From: CAVTSA01 sp963790575
Lineage (GTDB): Bacteria; Chloroflexota; Dormibacteria; Dormibacterales; Dormibacteraceae
DNA: 64,000 bases
Direction of reading: 5' to 3'
NCBI GenBank assembly: GCA_963790575.1
Contig: CAWBPD010000015.1
Span: forward strand, 1-64,000
Shown: piece by piece, positions 41,339-50,522 of the stretch
Layout: each line of letters starts with the position of its first letter
Numbering within the stretch: position 1 is the stretch's first letter
The notes under the pieces: generated by a model
The model's input: only the letters and a program-made list of their open reading frames with translations
What the model was told of the DNA's origin: nothing
The model's database searches: none
Made by a program: the position numbers and the translations under genes

Positions 41339-42544
41339 CTAGGGCCGGGGGCGGAAGAGGTCGGCGTAGGCGTCGGGGGCGTCGGAGCGCGGCTCGGGCA
41401 TCCCCGCGCGGTCGTCGCGGTCGGTGACGCCCATCCGCCGGTAGCGCTCGGCGGCGGCGGCGAAGCGATCCGGGTCCAGCGTCACCCCCAGGCCGGGGCC
41501 CGCCGGCACGCGCAAGGCCCCCTCCTCGAAGTGGAACGGCTCGCCGCGCACGATGTCCTCCTCCAGCCAGGGGTAGTGCGTGTCGCAGTCGGCTGTCAGG
41601 TGGGGCATCGCGGCGCCCACGTGGACCATCGCCGCCAGCGAGATGCCGTAGTGGCTGTTGGAGTGCATCCCGACGCCGAACCCGAAGTCCTCGCAAAAGG
41701 CCGAGAGTCGCACTGTCTCGCGCAGACCACCCCAGAAGTGATGGTCGGCAAGGATCACGTCGACGGGTCGCAGCGCCACCGCGTCCGGCAGGTCGGCGAA
41801 CGCGGTCACGCACATGTTGGTGGCGAGCGGAACCCGCGTGCTGGCGCGGATCTGGGCCATCGCGTCCCGTCCTCGGGCGGGGTCCTCCAGCCACTCCACC
41901 TCCAGCGGCTCCACCTCCCGCGCCACCTGCAGCGAGGTCTCCACCGACCAGAGCGCGTTGGGGTCGAGGCGCAGCGGGCGGTCGGGGAAGGCATCGCGCA
42001 GCAGGGCCATCGTCCGGGCCTCCTGCAGCGGCGGCAGCACGCCACCCTTCACTTTCAGAGCGCGAAACCCGAACCGGTCGACGAAGGTCCGGGCCTCGTC
42101 CACCATCGCCTCCGGCGTCAGCACCTCACCCCAGCTGTCGGCCTCCGCGCCCGGGTGGCCCGCGTTCTTGAAGAAGAGGTAGGCCGAGAAGGGAACGCGA
42201 TCGCGCACGGGGCCGCCCAGCAGGTCGACCACCGGCACCCCGGCGGCCCGGGCGGCGAGGTCCAGGCAAGCCACCTCCACGGCGCCGAAAACGGCGGCGT
42301 CGGGCAGACGCTCGCGCAGTGCGCCCAGGTGGTGTGGATCCAGACCCACCACCAGCGGCACCGCGGCCTCCAGCGCGGCGAGTCGCCGGCTGCCCCCGGG
42401 CGCCTCACCCAGTCCCACCAGGCCGTCGTCGCTCCGCAGTTCGACGATGATGCGCAGCGCCACCGGCTGGTGCACGCCCACCGAGTTGCGCAGCGGGGGA
42501 TCCGGCATCGCAACCGGTGTGACCGTCATGGACTGGATTCGCAT
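41339..42544 (-). CDS. Enolase-superfamily sugar-acid dehydratase (glucarate dehydratase-like)
   Basis: The 401-residue protein has the enolase-superfamily layout: N-terminal capping domain (MTVTPVAMPDPPLRNSVGVH), the KxK-like motif ALKVKGG (about residue 167), metal aspartate in RLDPNALW, WLEDPARG, and HSNSHYGISLAAMVH with the catalytic histidine near residue 300. The last motif is typical of glucarate dehydratase and its relatives. It would dehydrate an acid sugar to a 2-keto-3-deoxy acid. The ATG at 42544 fits family length. Confidence 0.85.
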   Translation of the reverse strand: MRIQSMTVTPVAMPDPPLRNSVGVHQPVALRIIVELRSDDGLVGLGEAPGGSRRLAALEAAVPLVVGLDPHHLGALRERLPDAAVFGAVEVACLDLAARAAGVPVVDLLGGPVRDRVPFSAYLFFKNAGHPGAEADSWGEVLTPEAMVDEARTFVDRFGFRALKVKGGVLPPLQEARTMALLRDAFPDRPLRLDPNALWSVETSLQVAREVEPLEVEWLEDPARGRDAMAQIRASTRVPLATNMCVTAFADLPDAVALRPVDVILADHHFWGGLRETVRLSAFCEDFGFGVGMHSNSHYGISLAAMVHVGAAMPHLTADCDTHYPWLEEDIVRGEPFHFEEGALRVPAGPGLGVTLDPDRFAAAAERYRRMGVTDRDDRAGMPEPRSDAPDAYADLFRPRP

Positions 42545-42648
42545 CGACTCGCCTCCTGCCTCTCGATCCTGGGGACGCCTGAGGAGCCGAGGACTACGCT
42601 AGTCCCTCCCGCGAACCCAGACCGGTAAAGACTCGAGAACGGTACCTG

Positions 42649-42696
42649 CCCCCATCTCTAGCGGTTGCATCGCGAGGGGGGCACAAGATATAGTCA
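42649..42696 (+). promoter_or_regulatory. Tandem NrdR boxes and promoter of the RNR operon
   Basis: Box 2 (42681-42696, GCACAAGATATAGTCA) matches 12 of 16 positions of the known NrdR consensus acaCwAtATaTwGtgt, including the conserved C, A, AT, T and G core positions. A weaker box 1 (42649-42664, core CCATCTCTAG) lies exactly 32 bp upstream, about three helical turns, the usual NrdR spacing. A promoter TTGCAT-18 bp-TATAGT (42665-42694) overlaps box 2. The arrangement implies repression of nrd transcription by NrdR. Confidence 0.7.
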
Positions 42697-42768
42697 TAGT
42701 CCGTCCTGGCTGCGGTGATCCCGGGACGGCGTCACGAGTCCGAAATCTGAAGGCAGGAGTTCCGCGGC

Positions 42769-45654
42769 ATGCCCACGTCGAAGATCGTCAAGCGGAGTGG
42801 CGAGCTGGCTCCGTTCGACCGGAACCGCATCGCAGCGGCCGTCGCTCGGGCGCTCGGCGCGACCGGAAAGGTGCTCACCGACGAGCAGCTGAACGCGTTG
42901 GTGGACGGGATCGTCGACGAGATCGACGGCCGGTTCACGGAGTTCTACCCGAACGTCGAGAACGTGCAGGACGTGGTCGAGAAGCACCTCATGCTGGCCG
43001 GCCACTTCGAAACCGCCAAGGCCTACATCCTCTACCGCGCCGAGCACAAAAAGCGGCGCGAGGTGGGAGCCAGGCAGCAGGCGGACGCCGCCCGGCGGGG
43101 CATGCTGACGGTGGTCACCGAGGACGGCAGGGCGGCGCTGTTCAACGTCCGGCGCGTGGAGGCCACGGTGCAGCGGACGGCGCGAGGCCTGGACGTGGAC
43201 CACGCGCAGCTCGTGGACGAGGCGGTCAAGCACGTCCACGACGGCATCCCGACCGGCCAGGTGGGGCGGGCGCTGGTGATGGCGGCGGCGTCGCTGATCG
43301 AACGCGATCCCGCCTACAGCCGCCTCGCCGCCCGGCTGGAGTTGGAGGGACTGTTCCGGGAGGTGACGGGCGAGTCCGCGTCCATCGCCGACCGCGATGG
43401 AGCCTACCGCGCCGCCTTCGTGCTCGGCATCCGCAACGGGGTGCGCGCGCGTGTCTTCGATGAGCGGCTCCTGAACCTGGACCTGAACCGGCTCGCCCAG
43501 GCGCTGCATCCCGAGCGCGACGAGCTGTTCCAGTACCTGGGCGTGCAGACGCTCGCCGACCGCTACCTGGCGCGGGAGGAGAACCGCCTGCTGGAGCTCC
43601 CCCAGGCGTTCTGGATGCGGGTCGCGATGGGCGTGGCGCTGGAGGAGAAGGACCCGGAGGCGACGGCGATCGCCTTCTACGACCTGATGTCGCAGCTGCG
43701 CTACGTGCCCTCCACGCCGACGCTCTTCCATGCCGGGACCCCGCACCCGCAGCTCTCCTCCTGCTACCTGACCACGGTCAGGGACGACCTCGGGCACATC
43801 TTCAAGAGCCTGGCCGACAACGCGCAGCTCTCCAAGTGGTCGGGGGGGCTCGGCAACGACTGGACGGCGGTGCGCGGCACCGGGGCGGCCATCCACTCCA
43901 CCCACGTCGAGAGTCAGGGCGTGGTCCCGTTCCTCAAGATCGCGAACGACGTCACCATGGCCATCAACCGCTCCGGCAAGCGGCGCGGCGCCACCTGCGC
44001 CTACCTGGAGATGTGGCACCTGGACGTGGAGGACTTCTGCGACCTGCGGCGCAACACCGGCGACGAGCGCCGCCGCACCCACGACATGGACACCGCGCTC
44101 TGGGTCCCGGACCTCTTCATGAAGCGGCTGGAGGAGGACGGGGAGTGGACCCTCTTCTCGCCCGACGAGGTCTGTGACCTGCACGAGATCTACGGTCGCG
44201 AGTTCGAGCGGCGGTACCTCGAGTACGAGGCCCGCGCCGCCCGCGGTGAGATGCGGCTGGCGCGGCGCCTGCCCGCCCAGCAGCTGTGGCGCCGGGCGCT
44301 GACGATGCTGTTCGAGACCGGGCATCCCTGGATCACGTTCAAGGACCCGAGCAACATCCGCTCGCCGCAGGACCACGCGGGCGTCGTCCACTCCTCCAAC
44401 CTGTGCACCGAGATCACGCTCAACACCTCGCCGGATGAGACCGCGGTCTGCAACCTGGGCTCGGTGAACCTGGCCCGGCACGTGCGCGACGCCAGGCTGG
44501 ACGAGGAACTGGTGGGCGAGACGGTGCAGGTCGCGATGCGGCTGCTCGACAACGTGATCGACCTCAACTTCTATCCCACCGTCGAGGCGAAGAACTCGAA
44601 CCTGCGGCACCGACCGGTCGGGATCGGCGTGATGGGGCTGCAGGACGCGCTCTTCGACCTCGATCTGCCGTACGACTCGGAAGAGGCGATCCGCTTCAGC
44701 GACCGGGTGATGGAGCTGGTCTCCTACCACGCGATCCTGGGGTCTTCGAAGCTGGCCGCCGAACGCGGTGCCTACGCGTCGTTCCCGGGCTCCAAGTGGG
44801 ACCGCGGACTGTTGCCGTATGACACCGTCGCGCTGCTGGAGGAGGAGCGTGGGCTTCCCATCGAGGTGGGCCGCGAGTCGGCCTTCGACTGGACGCCGGT
44901 GCGCGAATCGATCGCGCGGCACGGCATGCGCAACTCGAACACGATGGCGGTGGCGCCTACCGCCACCATCTCCAACATCGCCGGCTGCTACCCCTGCATC
45001 GAGCCGATCTACAAGAACCTGTACGTCAAGGCCAATCTCTCAGGTGAGTTCACGATCGTGAACGCCCACCTGGTGCGGGACCTCAAAGAGCTGGGCCTCT
45101 GGGGTCCGGAGATGCTGGAGCGGCTGAAGTACTGCGACGGCTCGGTGCAGCCGCTGCCGGAGGTGCCGGAACGGCTCAAGGCCAAGTACAAGGAGGCGTT
45201 CGAGATCGACGCCATCGCCGCGCTGCGTGCCACGGCGGTGCGGGCCAAGTGGGTGGACCAGAGCCAGGCGCACAACGTCTTCCTGCGCGGGGCGACCGGC
45301 CGGATGCTGGACGAGACCTACCGGGCGGCCTGGCGGATGGGCCTCAAGACCACCTACTACCTGCGCACGCTGGCCGCGTCGCAGGTCGAGAAGTCGACGC
45401 TGGACGCCGGCCGCTACGGCTTCACCCAGCAGCGTGAATACCGGGCCATCGGCGCCACGCCGCCGATCTCGGTGGGGGCTCCCAGTTCAGTGGCGTCCAC
45501 AGCCGCTGAGGCACCGGTCGCGCCGGCCGCCCCTTCCTCGGGCGCCGTCGCCGCGAGCAATGGACTGACCGCACCGGCGGCCTTCAGGGAGGCGCCGGCG
45601 GACGGGGTCAGCCTGTGCCGCATCGACGACCCCGAGTGCGAGGCCTGCCAGTAA
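42769..45654 (+). CDS. nrdA: Ribonucleoside-diphosphate reductase, large (alpha) subunit
   Basis: The 961-residue protein begins with an ATP-cone (about residues 4-95, KIVKRSGELAPFDRNRIAAA) followed by a second cone-like domain (about 108-200, VVTEDGRAALFNVRRVEATV). The catalytic barrel has the SSCYL cysteine (about 331), NLCTEITLN with the radical cysteine and glutamate (about 546-548), CNLGSVNL (about 561), and the C-terminal redox pair C957-x-x-C960. It reduces ribonucleoside diphosphates. Two ATP cones suggest elaborate dATP control. GGCAGGAG precedes the start. The stop overlaps nrdB by 1 nt. Confidence 0.95.
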   Translation: MPTSKIVKRSGELAPFDRNRIAAAVARALGATGKVLTDEQLNALVDGIVDEIDGRFTEFYPNVENVQDVVEKHLMLAGHFETAKAYILYRAEHKKRREVGARQQADAARRGMLTVVTEDGRAALFNVRRVEATVQRTARGLDVDHAQLVDEAVKHVHDGIPTGQVGRALVMAAASLIERDPAYSRLAARLELEGLFREVTGESASIADRDGAYRAAFVLGIRNGVRARVFDERLLNLDLNRLAQALHPERDELFQYLGVQTLADRYLAREENRLLELPQAFWMRVAMGVALEEKDPEATAIAFYDLMSQLRYVPSTPTLFHAGTPHPQLSSCYLTTVRDDLGHIFKSLADNAQLSKWSGGLGNDWTAVRGTGAAIHSTHVESQGVVPFLKIANDVTMAINRSGKRRGATCAYLEMWHLDVEDFCDLRRNTGDERRRTHDMDTALWVPDLFMKRLEEDGEWTLFSPDEVCDLHEIYGREFERRYLEYEARAARGEMRLARRLPAQQLWRRALTMLFETGHPWITFKDPSNIRSPQDHAGVVHSSNLCTEITLNTSPDETAVCNLGSVNLARHVRDARLDEELVGETVQVAMRLLDNVIDLNFYPTVEAKNSNLRHRPVGIGVMGLQDALFDLDLPYDSEEAIRFSDRVMELVSYHAILGSSKLAAERGAYASFPGSKWDRGLLPYDTVALLEEERGLPIEVGRESAFDWTPVRESIARHGMRNSNTMAVAPTATISNIAGCYPCIEPIYKNLYVKANLSGEFTIVNAHLVRDLKELGLWGPEMLERLKYCDGSVQPLPEVPERLKAKYKEAFEIDAIAALRATAVRAKWVDQSQAHNVFLRGATGRMLDETYRAAWRMGLKTTYYLRTLAASQVEKSTLDAGRYGFTQQREYRAIGATPPISVGAPSSVASTAAEAPVAPAAPSSGAVAASNGLTAPAAFREAPADGVSLCRIDDPECEACQ

Positions 45655-46649
45655 TGCCGATCATCAACGCTTCGGCGACGGATCCCAACAAGATCCTTCC
45701 CATCCACTACCAGTGGGCGCGCGAGATGTACCGGGCCGGGGTCGCCAACAACTGGACTCCGGAAGAGATCTCCATGCAGCGGGACGTGGAGCAGTGGAAG
45801 TCCCGATCGGTGCTGTCCGCGGGTGAGCGGCGGCTGATCCTCTGGAACCTCGGGTTCTTCTCCACCGCGGAGTCGCTCACCGCCAACAACATCGTGCTCG
45901 CCGTCTACCGGCACGTCACCAACCCCGAGGCGCGCCAGTACCTGCTGCGCCAGGCGTTCGAGGAGGCGGTCCACACCGACACCTTCATCTACTGCTGCGA
46001 CACGCTGGGGCTGGACCCGGACGACGTCTACAACATGTACCTGCGGATCCCCTCCATCCAGCAGAAGGACGACTTCGTGGTCGGCCTCACCCGGTCGGTG
46101 TTCGACCCCACCTTCGACACCCAGGGCTCAGAGCAGGTGCAGCGGTTCCTTCACGACCTGGTCGGGTTCTACGTCCTGATGGAGGGCATCTTCTTCTACG
46201 CCGGGTTCGCCATGATGCTGGCGCTCAAGCGGCAGAACAAGATGGTCGGGATCGGAGAGCAGTTCGAGTACATCATGCGCGACGAGTCCCTGCACCTCGC
46301 GTTCGGCTGCGAGCTCATCTCGACCATCCGCAAGGAGAATCCGGAGGTGTGGACGCGCGACTTTCAGGACGAGATCGTGCGGCTGGTCGAGACCTCGGTG
46401 GAGTACGAGCGGCAGTACGCGCTCGACGCCTGCCCCGAGGGCCTGCTCGGGATCAACGCCCACCTCTTTGGTCAGTACGTGGAGCACATCGCCGACCGGC
46501 GCCTGGAGCGCCTGGGGCTGCCGCGCCGCTACGGCGTGGAGAACCCGTTCCCCTGGATGTCACAGTCGACCGACTTGGCCAAGGAGAAGAACTTTTTCGA
46601 GACCCGGGTCACGGAGTACCAGCAGGGGGCGGCGCTGGTCTGGGACTAG
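45654..46649 (+). CDS. nrdB: Ribonucleoside-diphosphate reductase small (beta) subunit, class Ic type
   Basis: The 331-residue ferritin-like protein carries six metal ligands: E73, E104, H107, E177, E211 and H214. The first ligand is Glu rather than Asp. The position of the radical tyrosine (four after H107) is F111. All spacings equal those of the Chlamydia trachomatis R2 set (E89, E120, H123, F127, E193, E227, H230) with a constant offset of 16, and Y206 corresponds to its Y222. This predicts a Mn(IV)/Fe(III) cofactor instead of a tyrosyl radical. It pairs with the adjacent NrdA. Confidence 0.94.
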   Translation: MPIINASATDPNKILPIHYQWAREMYRAGVANNWTPEEISMQRDVEQWKSRSVLSAGERRLILWNLGFFSTAESLTANNIVLAVYRHVTNPEARQYLLRQAFEEAVHTDTFIYCCDTLGLDPDDVYNMYLRIPSIQQKDDFVVGLTRSVFDPTFDTQGSEQVQRFLHDLVGFYVLMEGIFFYAGFAMMLALKRQNKMVGIGEQFEYIMRDESLHLAFGCELISTIRKENPEVWTRDFQDEIVRLVETSVEYERQYALDACPEGLLGINAHLFGQYVEHIADRRLERLGLPRRYGVENPFPWMSQSTDLAKEKNFFETRVTEYQQGAALVWD

Positions 46650-46684
46650 GCGCTACCTGGGGTGGGCTGAGACCTGGGGCAACG

Positions 46685-48184
46685 TCAGCTGGCGCCGGGG
46701 ACGATGTTGACGGAGACCCGGTGGACTCCGCTGGCGCCGGAAGGGAAGGAGGAGGAGATGACCTGCGTCTGCCACTCTCCGGTCCCGTCCATCGCCCGCA
46801 CCGCCAGCGTGTAACTCCCCGGCTGCGCATGCCAGGTGACGTGCCAGAGCACCCAGGTGAGCCGGGACAGCGGCGGTTCCACGGTCGTGGGCCGCCAGGT
46901 GCGGCCGTTGTCGCTCGACCACTCCACCCGCTTGATCCCGCGGTTGGCGGCGAACGCGACCCCGCCCACCGTGATCGCGCCGGGGGGCAGCACCGCACCG
47001 TCGAGCGGCGCGTCGAACCGCGACATCGTCTGCATCCGGGCGGAGGGGTTCCAGCCCTGCTGCTCCCAGTACCCATCCGGCTCCGACGTGCCCACGTTGA
47101 TCCGGGTCAGCCACTTGGGGCTGCGCATCCCGTAGTGAGCCGGGATCAGCACCCGCGCCGGGTAGCCGTGCACGTCGGGGAGCGGATGGCCGCCCAAGTC
47201 GTAGGCGATCAGGATCTCGGTGTCCGTCATCGCCGTCTGCAGGTCCAGCGTCTCGGTATACCCGTCGGCGGCGGTGAACCCGAGCATCGACGCGCCCGCC
47301 TGCGGCCGGGCTTGACTGAGCAGGTGGTGCAGCGGCACGCCCGTGAAGGTCCCGGTCGAGATCTGGTTGCCGCCGACCACGTTTGAGATGCACTCCTGGG
47401 TCAGCGTGATGGTGGACGCCGGCATCGAGCGCAGGTCGCCGAGGCCGAGGGTCATCGGGTTGGCGACCATGCCACGGACCTGAATCGACCAGCCGGCCGC
47501 CATCAAGACCGGGTCCTGGAAGTTCTTGGAGACGATGTAGAAGTCCTGGGTCGGGGTCAGCGCAGGCGAGAGGCTGCCGCGCCCCATGCCGGTGCCGCTC
47601 GCCAGCGATTGGGCCCAGGCCGGCACGCGAGTGAAAGCGACCACCGCCGCGCCCAGTACCGCGACGCCCCACCCCAGGATCTGTCGCCGGCCGGGGTCGA
47701 GCGCCATCTGGAGGTCGCTGCCGGACGGCACCAGCAGCCCCTGCAGCACCGCGCCGTACATCACCAGCGGCACCGTGACCGTGATCACCTCCAGCACGCC
47801 GCCCCCAAGCCCTATCGGACCGGCTCCGACCAGGGGCAGGACCGCAAAGGAGACGACCAGCCAGAGCGCGCCGGCGGCGCCGATGCCCACCCAACGCCGC
47901 CACCAGGTAAGCCGCGTCGCGAGTGCCGCCGTCGCCACGCCCACGAGCGCGAAGACAGCCACCAGGGCGGCCAGGATCCCGGCCTCCTCGATCACCTTGC
48001 CCCAGTGTTGGAGCGAGTCGATGAGAAACCCGAACACCGCCCCCGGCAGCATCGCCAGCAGCGGGGCCTGGATCAGCTGGGGCAAGGCGTTGGTGCCGAG
48101 GACGGCGGCGACGATCTCCATCGCGCCCACGGCACCCAGACCGGCCGCACCGCCCGCCACCAGACCACGCACCCAACGGGGCAT
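46685..48184 (-). CDS. Membrane-anchored molybdopterin oxidoreductase (sulfite oxidase family)
   Basis: The 499-residue protein has about five N-terminal membrane helices (residues 5-190), then a sulfite-oxidase-type molybdopterin domain: TPTQDFYIVSKNF, the Mo-ligand cysteine at about residue 265 in LTQECISNVVGGN, HGYPARVLIPAHYGMRSPKW, and a C-terminal Ig-like dimerisation domain (GVAFAANRGIKRVEWSSDNG, WHAQPGSYTLAVRAMDG). No twin-arginine signal is obvious. The membrane part probably puts the catalytic domain outside the membrane. The substrate may be sulfite or another oxo-compound. Confidence 0.88.
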   Translation of the reverse strand: MPRWVRGLVAGGAAGLGAVGAMEIVAAVLGTNALPQLIQAPLLAMLPGAVFGFLIDSLQHWGKVIEEAGILAALVAVFALVGVATAALATRLTWWRRWVGIGAAGALWLVVSFAVLPLVGAGPIGLGGGVLEVITVTVPLVMYGAVLQGLLVPSGSDLQMALDPGRRQILGWGVAVLGAAVVAFTRVPAWAQSLASGTGMGRGSLSPALTPTQDFYIVSKNFQDPVLMAAGWSIQVRGMVANPMTLGLGDLRSMPASTITLTQECISNVVGGNQISTGTFTGVPLHHLLSQARPQAGASMLGFTAADGYTETLDLQTAMTDTEILIAYDLGGHPLPDVHGYPARVLIPAHYGMRSPKWLTRINVGTSEPDGYWEQQGWNPSARMQTMSRFDAPLDGAVLPPGAITVGGVAFAANRGIKRVEWSSDNGRTWRPTTVEPPLSRLTWVLWHVTWHAQPGSYTLAVRAMDGTGEWQTQVISSSFPSGASGVHRVSVNIVPGAS

Positions 48185-48252
48185 CAGCTACACGCTAATG
48201 CCGCCGTGTAAGGAGAATGTGATTCACACTCACCTGCCGGTGCCCGCGTCGA

Positions 48253-48317
48253 GGGCCGGGTGTCCGCACTGAGACGCTATGGCGCGCCCCGAAGGGCCCC
48301 ACCGCGGACACTGGGCC
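48253..48317. repeat. GTGTCCGC dyad, family 4, copy 2
   Basis: GGGCCGGGTGTCCGCACTG (from 48253) and GCGGACACTGGGCC (48304-48317) form the same dyad as at 34027, with the same 51-bp distance between the GGGCC start and the GCGGACAC start, but a different loop. It lies 15 bp ahead of the S9 peptidase start, so it would sit in that leader. Confidence 0.8.
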
Positions 48318-48331
48318 GCTACCGGAGACCT

Positions 48332-50440
48332 ATGTTTGGGGACGTGGCACGCGAACGCACCCCGATCACCGCCGAGGATCTCTATCGGTTCCAGTGGCTC
48401 GACCACGTGCGGCTCGACCCGAGCGGGCGCCGGGTGGCCTGGGACGTGCACCGGCCGGACGCGGACGCGCGGGAGAACCGGGCGCGGATCTGGGTCGCCG
48501 ACACCTCGGGTGGGCGCGGGGAGCCGATCACCGACGGCACTCGCGACCGGGGGCCGGAGTGGTCTCCGGACGGGCGGCACCTCGCCTACCTGAGCAAGCG
48601 GGGACAGCGGGATCAATTGTTCCTGATCGACCCCGCCCTGGGGCCGGGGCGCCCGCTGACCGCGATCCCGGACGGCGTGCTGTCCTTCCGCTGGTCGCCC
48701 GACGGCCGGCGCCTCGCGTTCACCTCCCGCGTGCTCTCCGAGCCGGACCTGGTGGTTGAGGACCCCCGTGCCCCCGAGGGACCGGCTCTGCGCCGTCCCC
48801 CGGTGGCGCGCGTGGTGCGCGGGTTCGACTGGCGCTTCAACGGGCAGGGCTTCTTCGATGGCCGGCGCGTGCACCTCTTCGTGATCGACGTCGAGCCCAA
48901 GGCCACCGTGCTCCCGGAGCCGCGGCAGGTCACCAGCGGCGCCTGGGATGTCGAGGGTTACGACTGGTCTCCAACGGGCGATGCCTTCGCGATCACCGGG
49001 GACGCTCAGCCGGGCGCCGACCTGCGGCGGGCGCGCGACCTCTCGATCATGCCGCTGGCCACCGGCGAGCCCGAGTCCATCGTCTCCGGCCTGGCCGCCG
49101 CCGGCCCCCGGTGGGCGCCCGACGGCCGGACCATCGCCTTCACCGCCCCCCGTGATTTGGCGGCCGGCCATCTCCAGCGGGTCTGGGTGACGGAGGCGAG
49201 CCGTGGCCACCAACCCCGCTGCCTGACCGCCGGCTTCGACGTGCAGGTGGGCGGCTCGGTGATCGGCGACGTCTGGCTGCGTGGCGGTCCCGGGCTGCGG
49301 TGGTCCCCCGACGGCTCCCGCCTCTACTTCCTCGGCTCGTCGCGGGGCGCCACCAACGTGTACTCGGTGGACCTGGGCGGCGAAGTCCGCGCCGAGCTGG
49401 CGCCGTCCCACCGCGCGATCTTCGACTTCGACGTCGCCTCCACCATCCTCGCCTTCGGGGCCAACAATGCGGTCGAGGCGGGCGAGGTCTACCTGGCCAA
49501 CCTCGAGGCGCCGGCCGAGCGGCAGGTCACCGACCTCAACCCGTGGCTGCGGGAGCGCTCACTGGTGACCCCGGAGGAGCAGACCTTCACCGGCGGCGAC
49601 GGGCTCGACTTGCAAGGGTGGCTGCTCCGACCCCACGAAGCGTCCGGGGCACGCCGCGCGCCGCTGGTGCTGGAAGTCCACGGCGGCCCCAACGGGATGT
49701 ACGGCTGGACTCTCATGCACGAGTTCCAGCTCCTCTGCGCGAACGGGATCGGGGTGCTCTACCTCAACCCCCGTGGCTCCGACGGCTACGGCGAGGAGTT
49801 CATGCACCGGGTGGTCCAGGACTGGGGTGGTGGCGACGCCGAGGACCTGCTGCTGGCGCTGGACCAGCTGGTGGCGCGGGAGCCATGGGTGGACGAAGGC
49901 CGTCTCGGAGTCGCGGGCGGCTCCTACGGCGGGTACATGACGAACTGGCTGATCGGGCACACCACCCGCTTTAGGGCGGCCGTCTCCATGCGCTCGATCT
50001 GCAACCTGATCAGCGAGTACGCCCAGCACGACATCGTGATGTGGGGCGCCGAGCAGCTGGGTCCGATCGAGTGGCCGGATCCCGAGACCTTGTGGCACCG
50101 CTCTCCCCTTCGTTACGTGCGCGACATCGAGACCCCGCTGCTCCTGCTCCACGGCGAAGCCGACCTGCGCTGCGCGATCTCGCAGGCCGAGGAGATGTTC
50201 GGCGCGCTGCACCTGCTGGGCAAGGAGGTGGAGCTGGTCCGTTTCCCGGGCGAGGCGCATGACCTGTCGCGCAACGGCCGGCCCGACCGCCGCGTGGAGC
50301 GGCTGAACCGGATCCTGAGCTGGTTCCAGGGCCACCTCGCCAGCCAACGGCGCCGGAGCACCGGGGGACCGCGCCGTCGCAGGCCGGCCGGCGCCGGCGC
50401 GGCGGTCGAGCCGGGCCCCGCTCCCGCAGCGGAGGGCTGA
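48332..50440 (+). CDS. S9 family (prolyl oligopeptidase-like) serine peptidase
   Basis: The 702-residue protein has an N-terminal beta-propeller with WD40-like/TolB repeats (RDRGPEWSPDGRHLAYLS, RWSPDGRRLAF, RWAPDGRTIAFTA, RWSPDGSRLYFLG) and a C-terminal alpha/beta hydrolase domain. The catalytic serine is in GGSYGGYM (about residue 531), aspartate in LHGEADLRC (about 609), histidine in GEAHDL (about 642). It cleaves short peptides or acylated amino acids. No signal peptide is seen, so it is cytoplasmic. The ATG at 48332 is chosen because upstream in-frame codons belong to the repeat. Confidence 0.92.
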   Translation: MFGDVARERTPITAEDLYRFQWLDHVRLDPSGRRVAWDVHRPDADARENRARIWVADTSGGRGEPITDGTRDRGPEWSPDGRHLAYLSKRGQRDQLFLIDPALGPGRPLTAIPDGVLSFRWSPDGRRLAFTSRVLSEPDLVVEDPRAPEGPALRRPPVARVVRGFDWRFNGQGFFDGRRVHLFVIDVEPKATVLPEPRQVTSGAWDVEGYDWSPTGDAFAITGDAQPGADLRRARDLSIMPLATGEPESIVSGLAAAGPRWAPDGRTIAFTAPRDLAAGHLQRVWVTEASRGHQPRCLTAGFDVQVGGSVIGDVWLRGGPGLRWSPDGSRLYFLGSSRGATNVYSVDLGGEVRAELAPSHRAIFDFDVASTILAFGANNAVEAGEVYLANLEAPAERQVTDLNPWLRERSLVTPEEQTFTGGDGLDLQGWLLRPHEASGARRAPLVLEVHGGPNGMYGWTLMHEFQLLCANGIGVLYLNPRGSDGYGEEFMHRVVQDWGGGDAEDLLLALDQLVAREPWVDEGRLGVAGGSYGGYMTNWLIGHTTRFRAAVSMRSICNLISEYAQHDIVMWGAEQLGPIEWPDPETLWHRSPLRYVRDIETPLLLLHGEADLRCAISQAEEMFGALHLLGKEVELVRFPGEAHDLSRNGRPDRRVERLNRILSWFQGHLASQRRRSTGGPRRRRPAGAGAAVEPGPAPAAEG

Positions 50441-50522
50441 GCCGGACGCCGGACCGCGGCCAGCGAGGTCACGTGGGACTCAGGGGACGGCACTCCTGGT
50501 ACACCTATCCGCGGAGATCCTG

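Noticed and set aside
42545..42768. Adenosylcobalamin riboswitch ahead of the RNR genes
   Set aside because: No B12-box-like sequence was found, and the RNR is class I, which does not use cobalamin.
42694..44922. A 742-codon open frame on the minus strand opposite nrdA
   Set aside because: It is a codon-position shadow of nrdA, with no recognisable motif and a promoter region in its 3' end.
46653..48176. A 507-codon minus-strand frame overlapping the sulfite-oxidase-type gene
   Set aside because: It is out of frame with the real gene, very rich in Arg and Gly, and lacks the molybdopterin motifs that are clear in the chosen frame.
48214..48228. CRP-like site (TGTGATTCACA) ahead of the sulfite-oxidase-type gene
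   Set aside because: The two half-sites are separated by one base instead of six, so the geometry does not fit CRP/FNR proteins.
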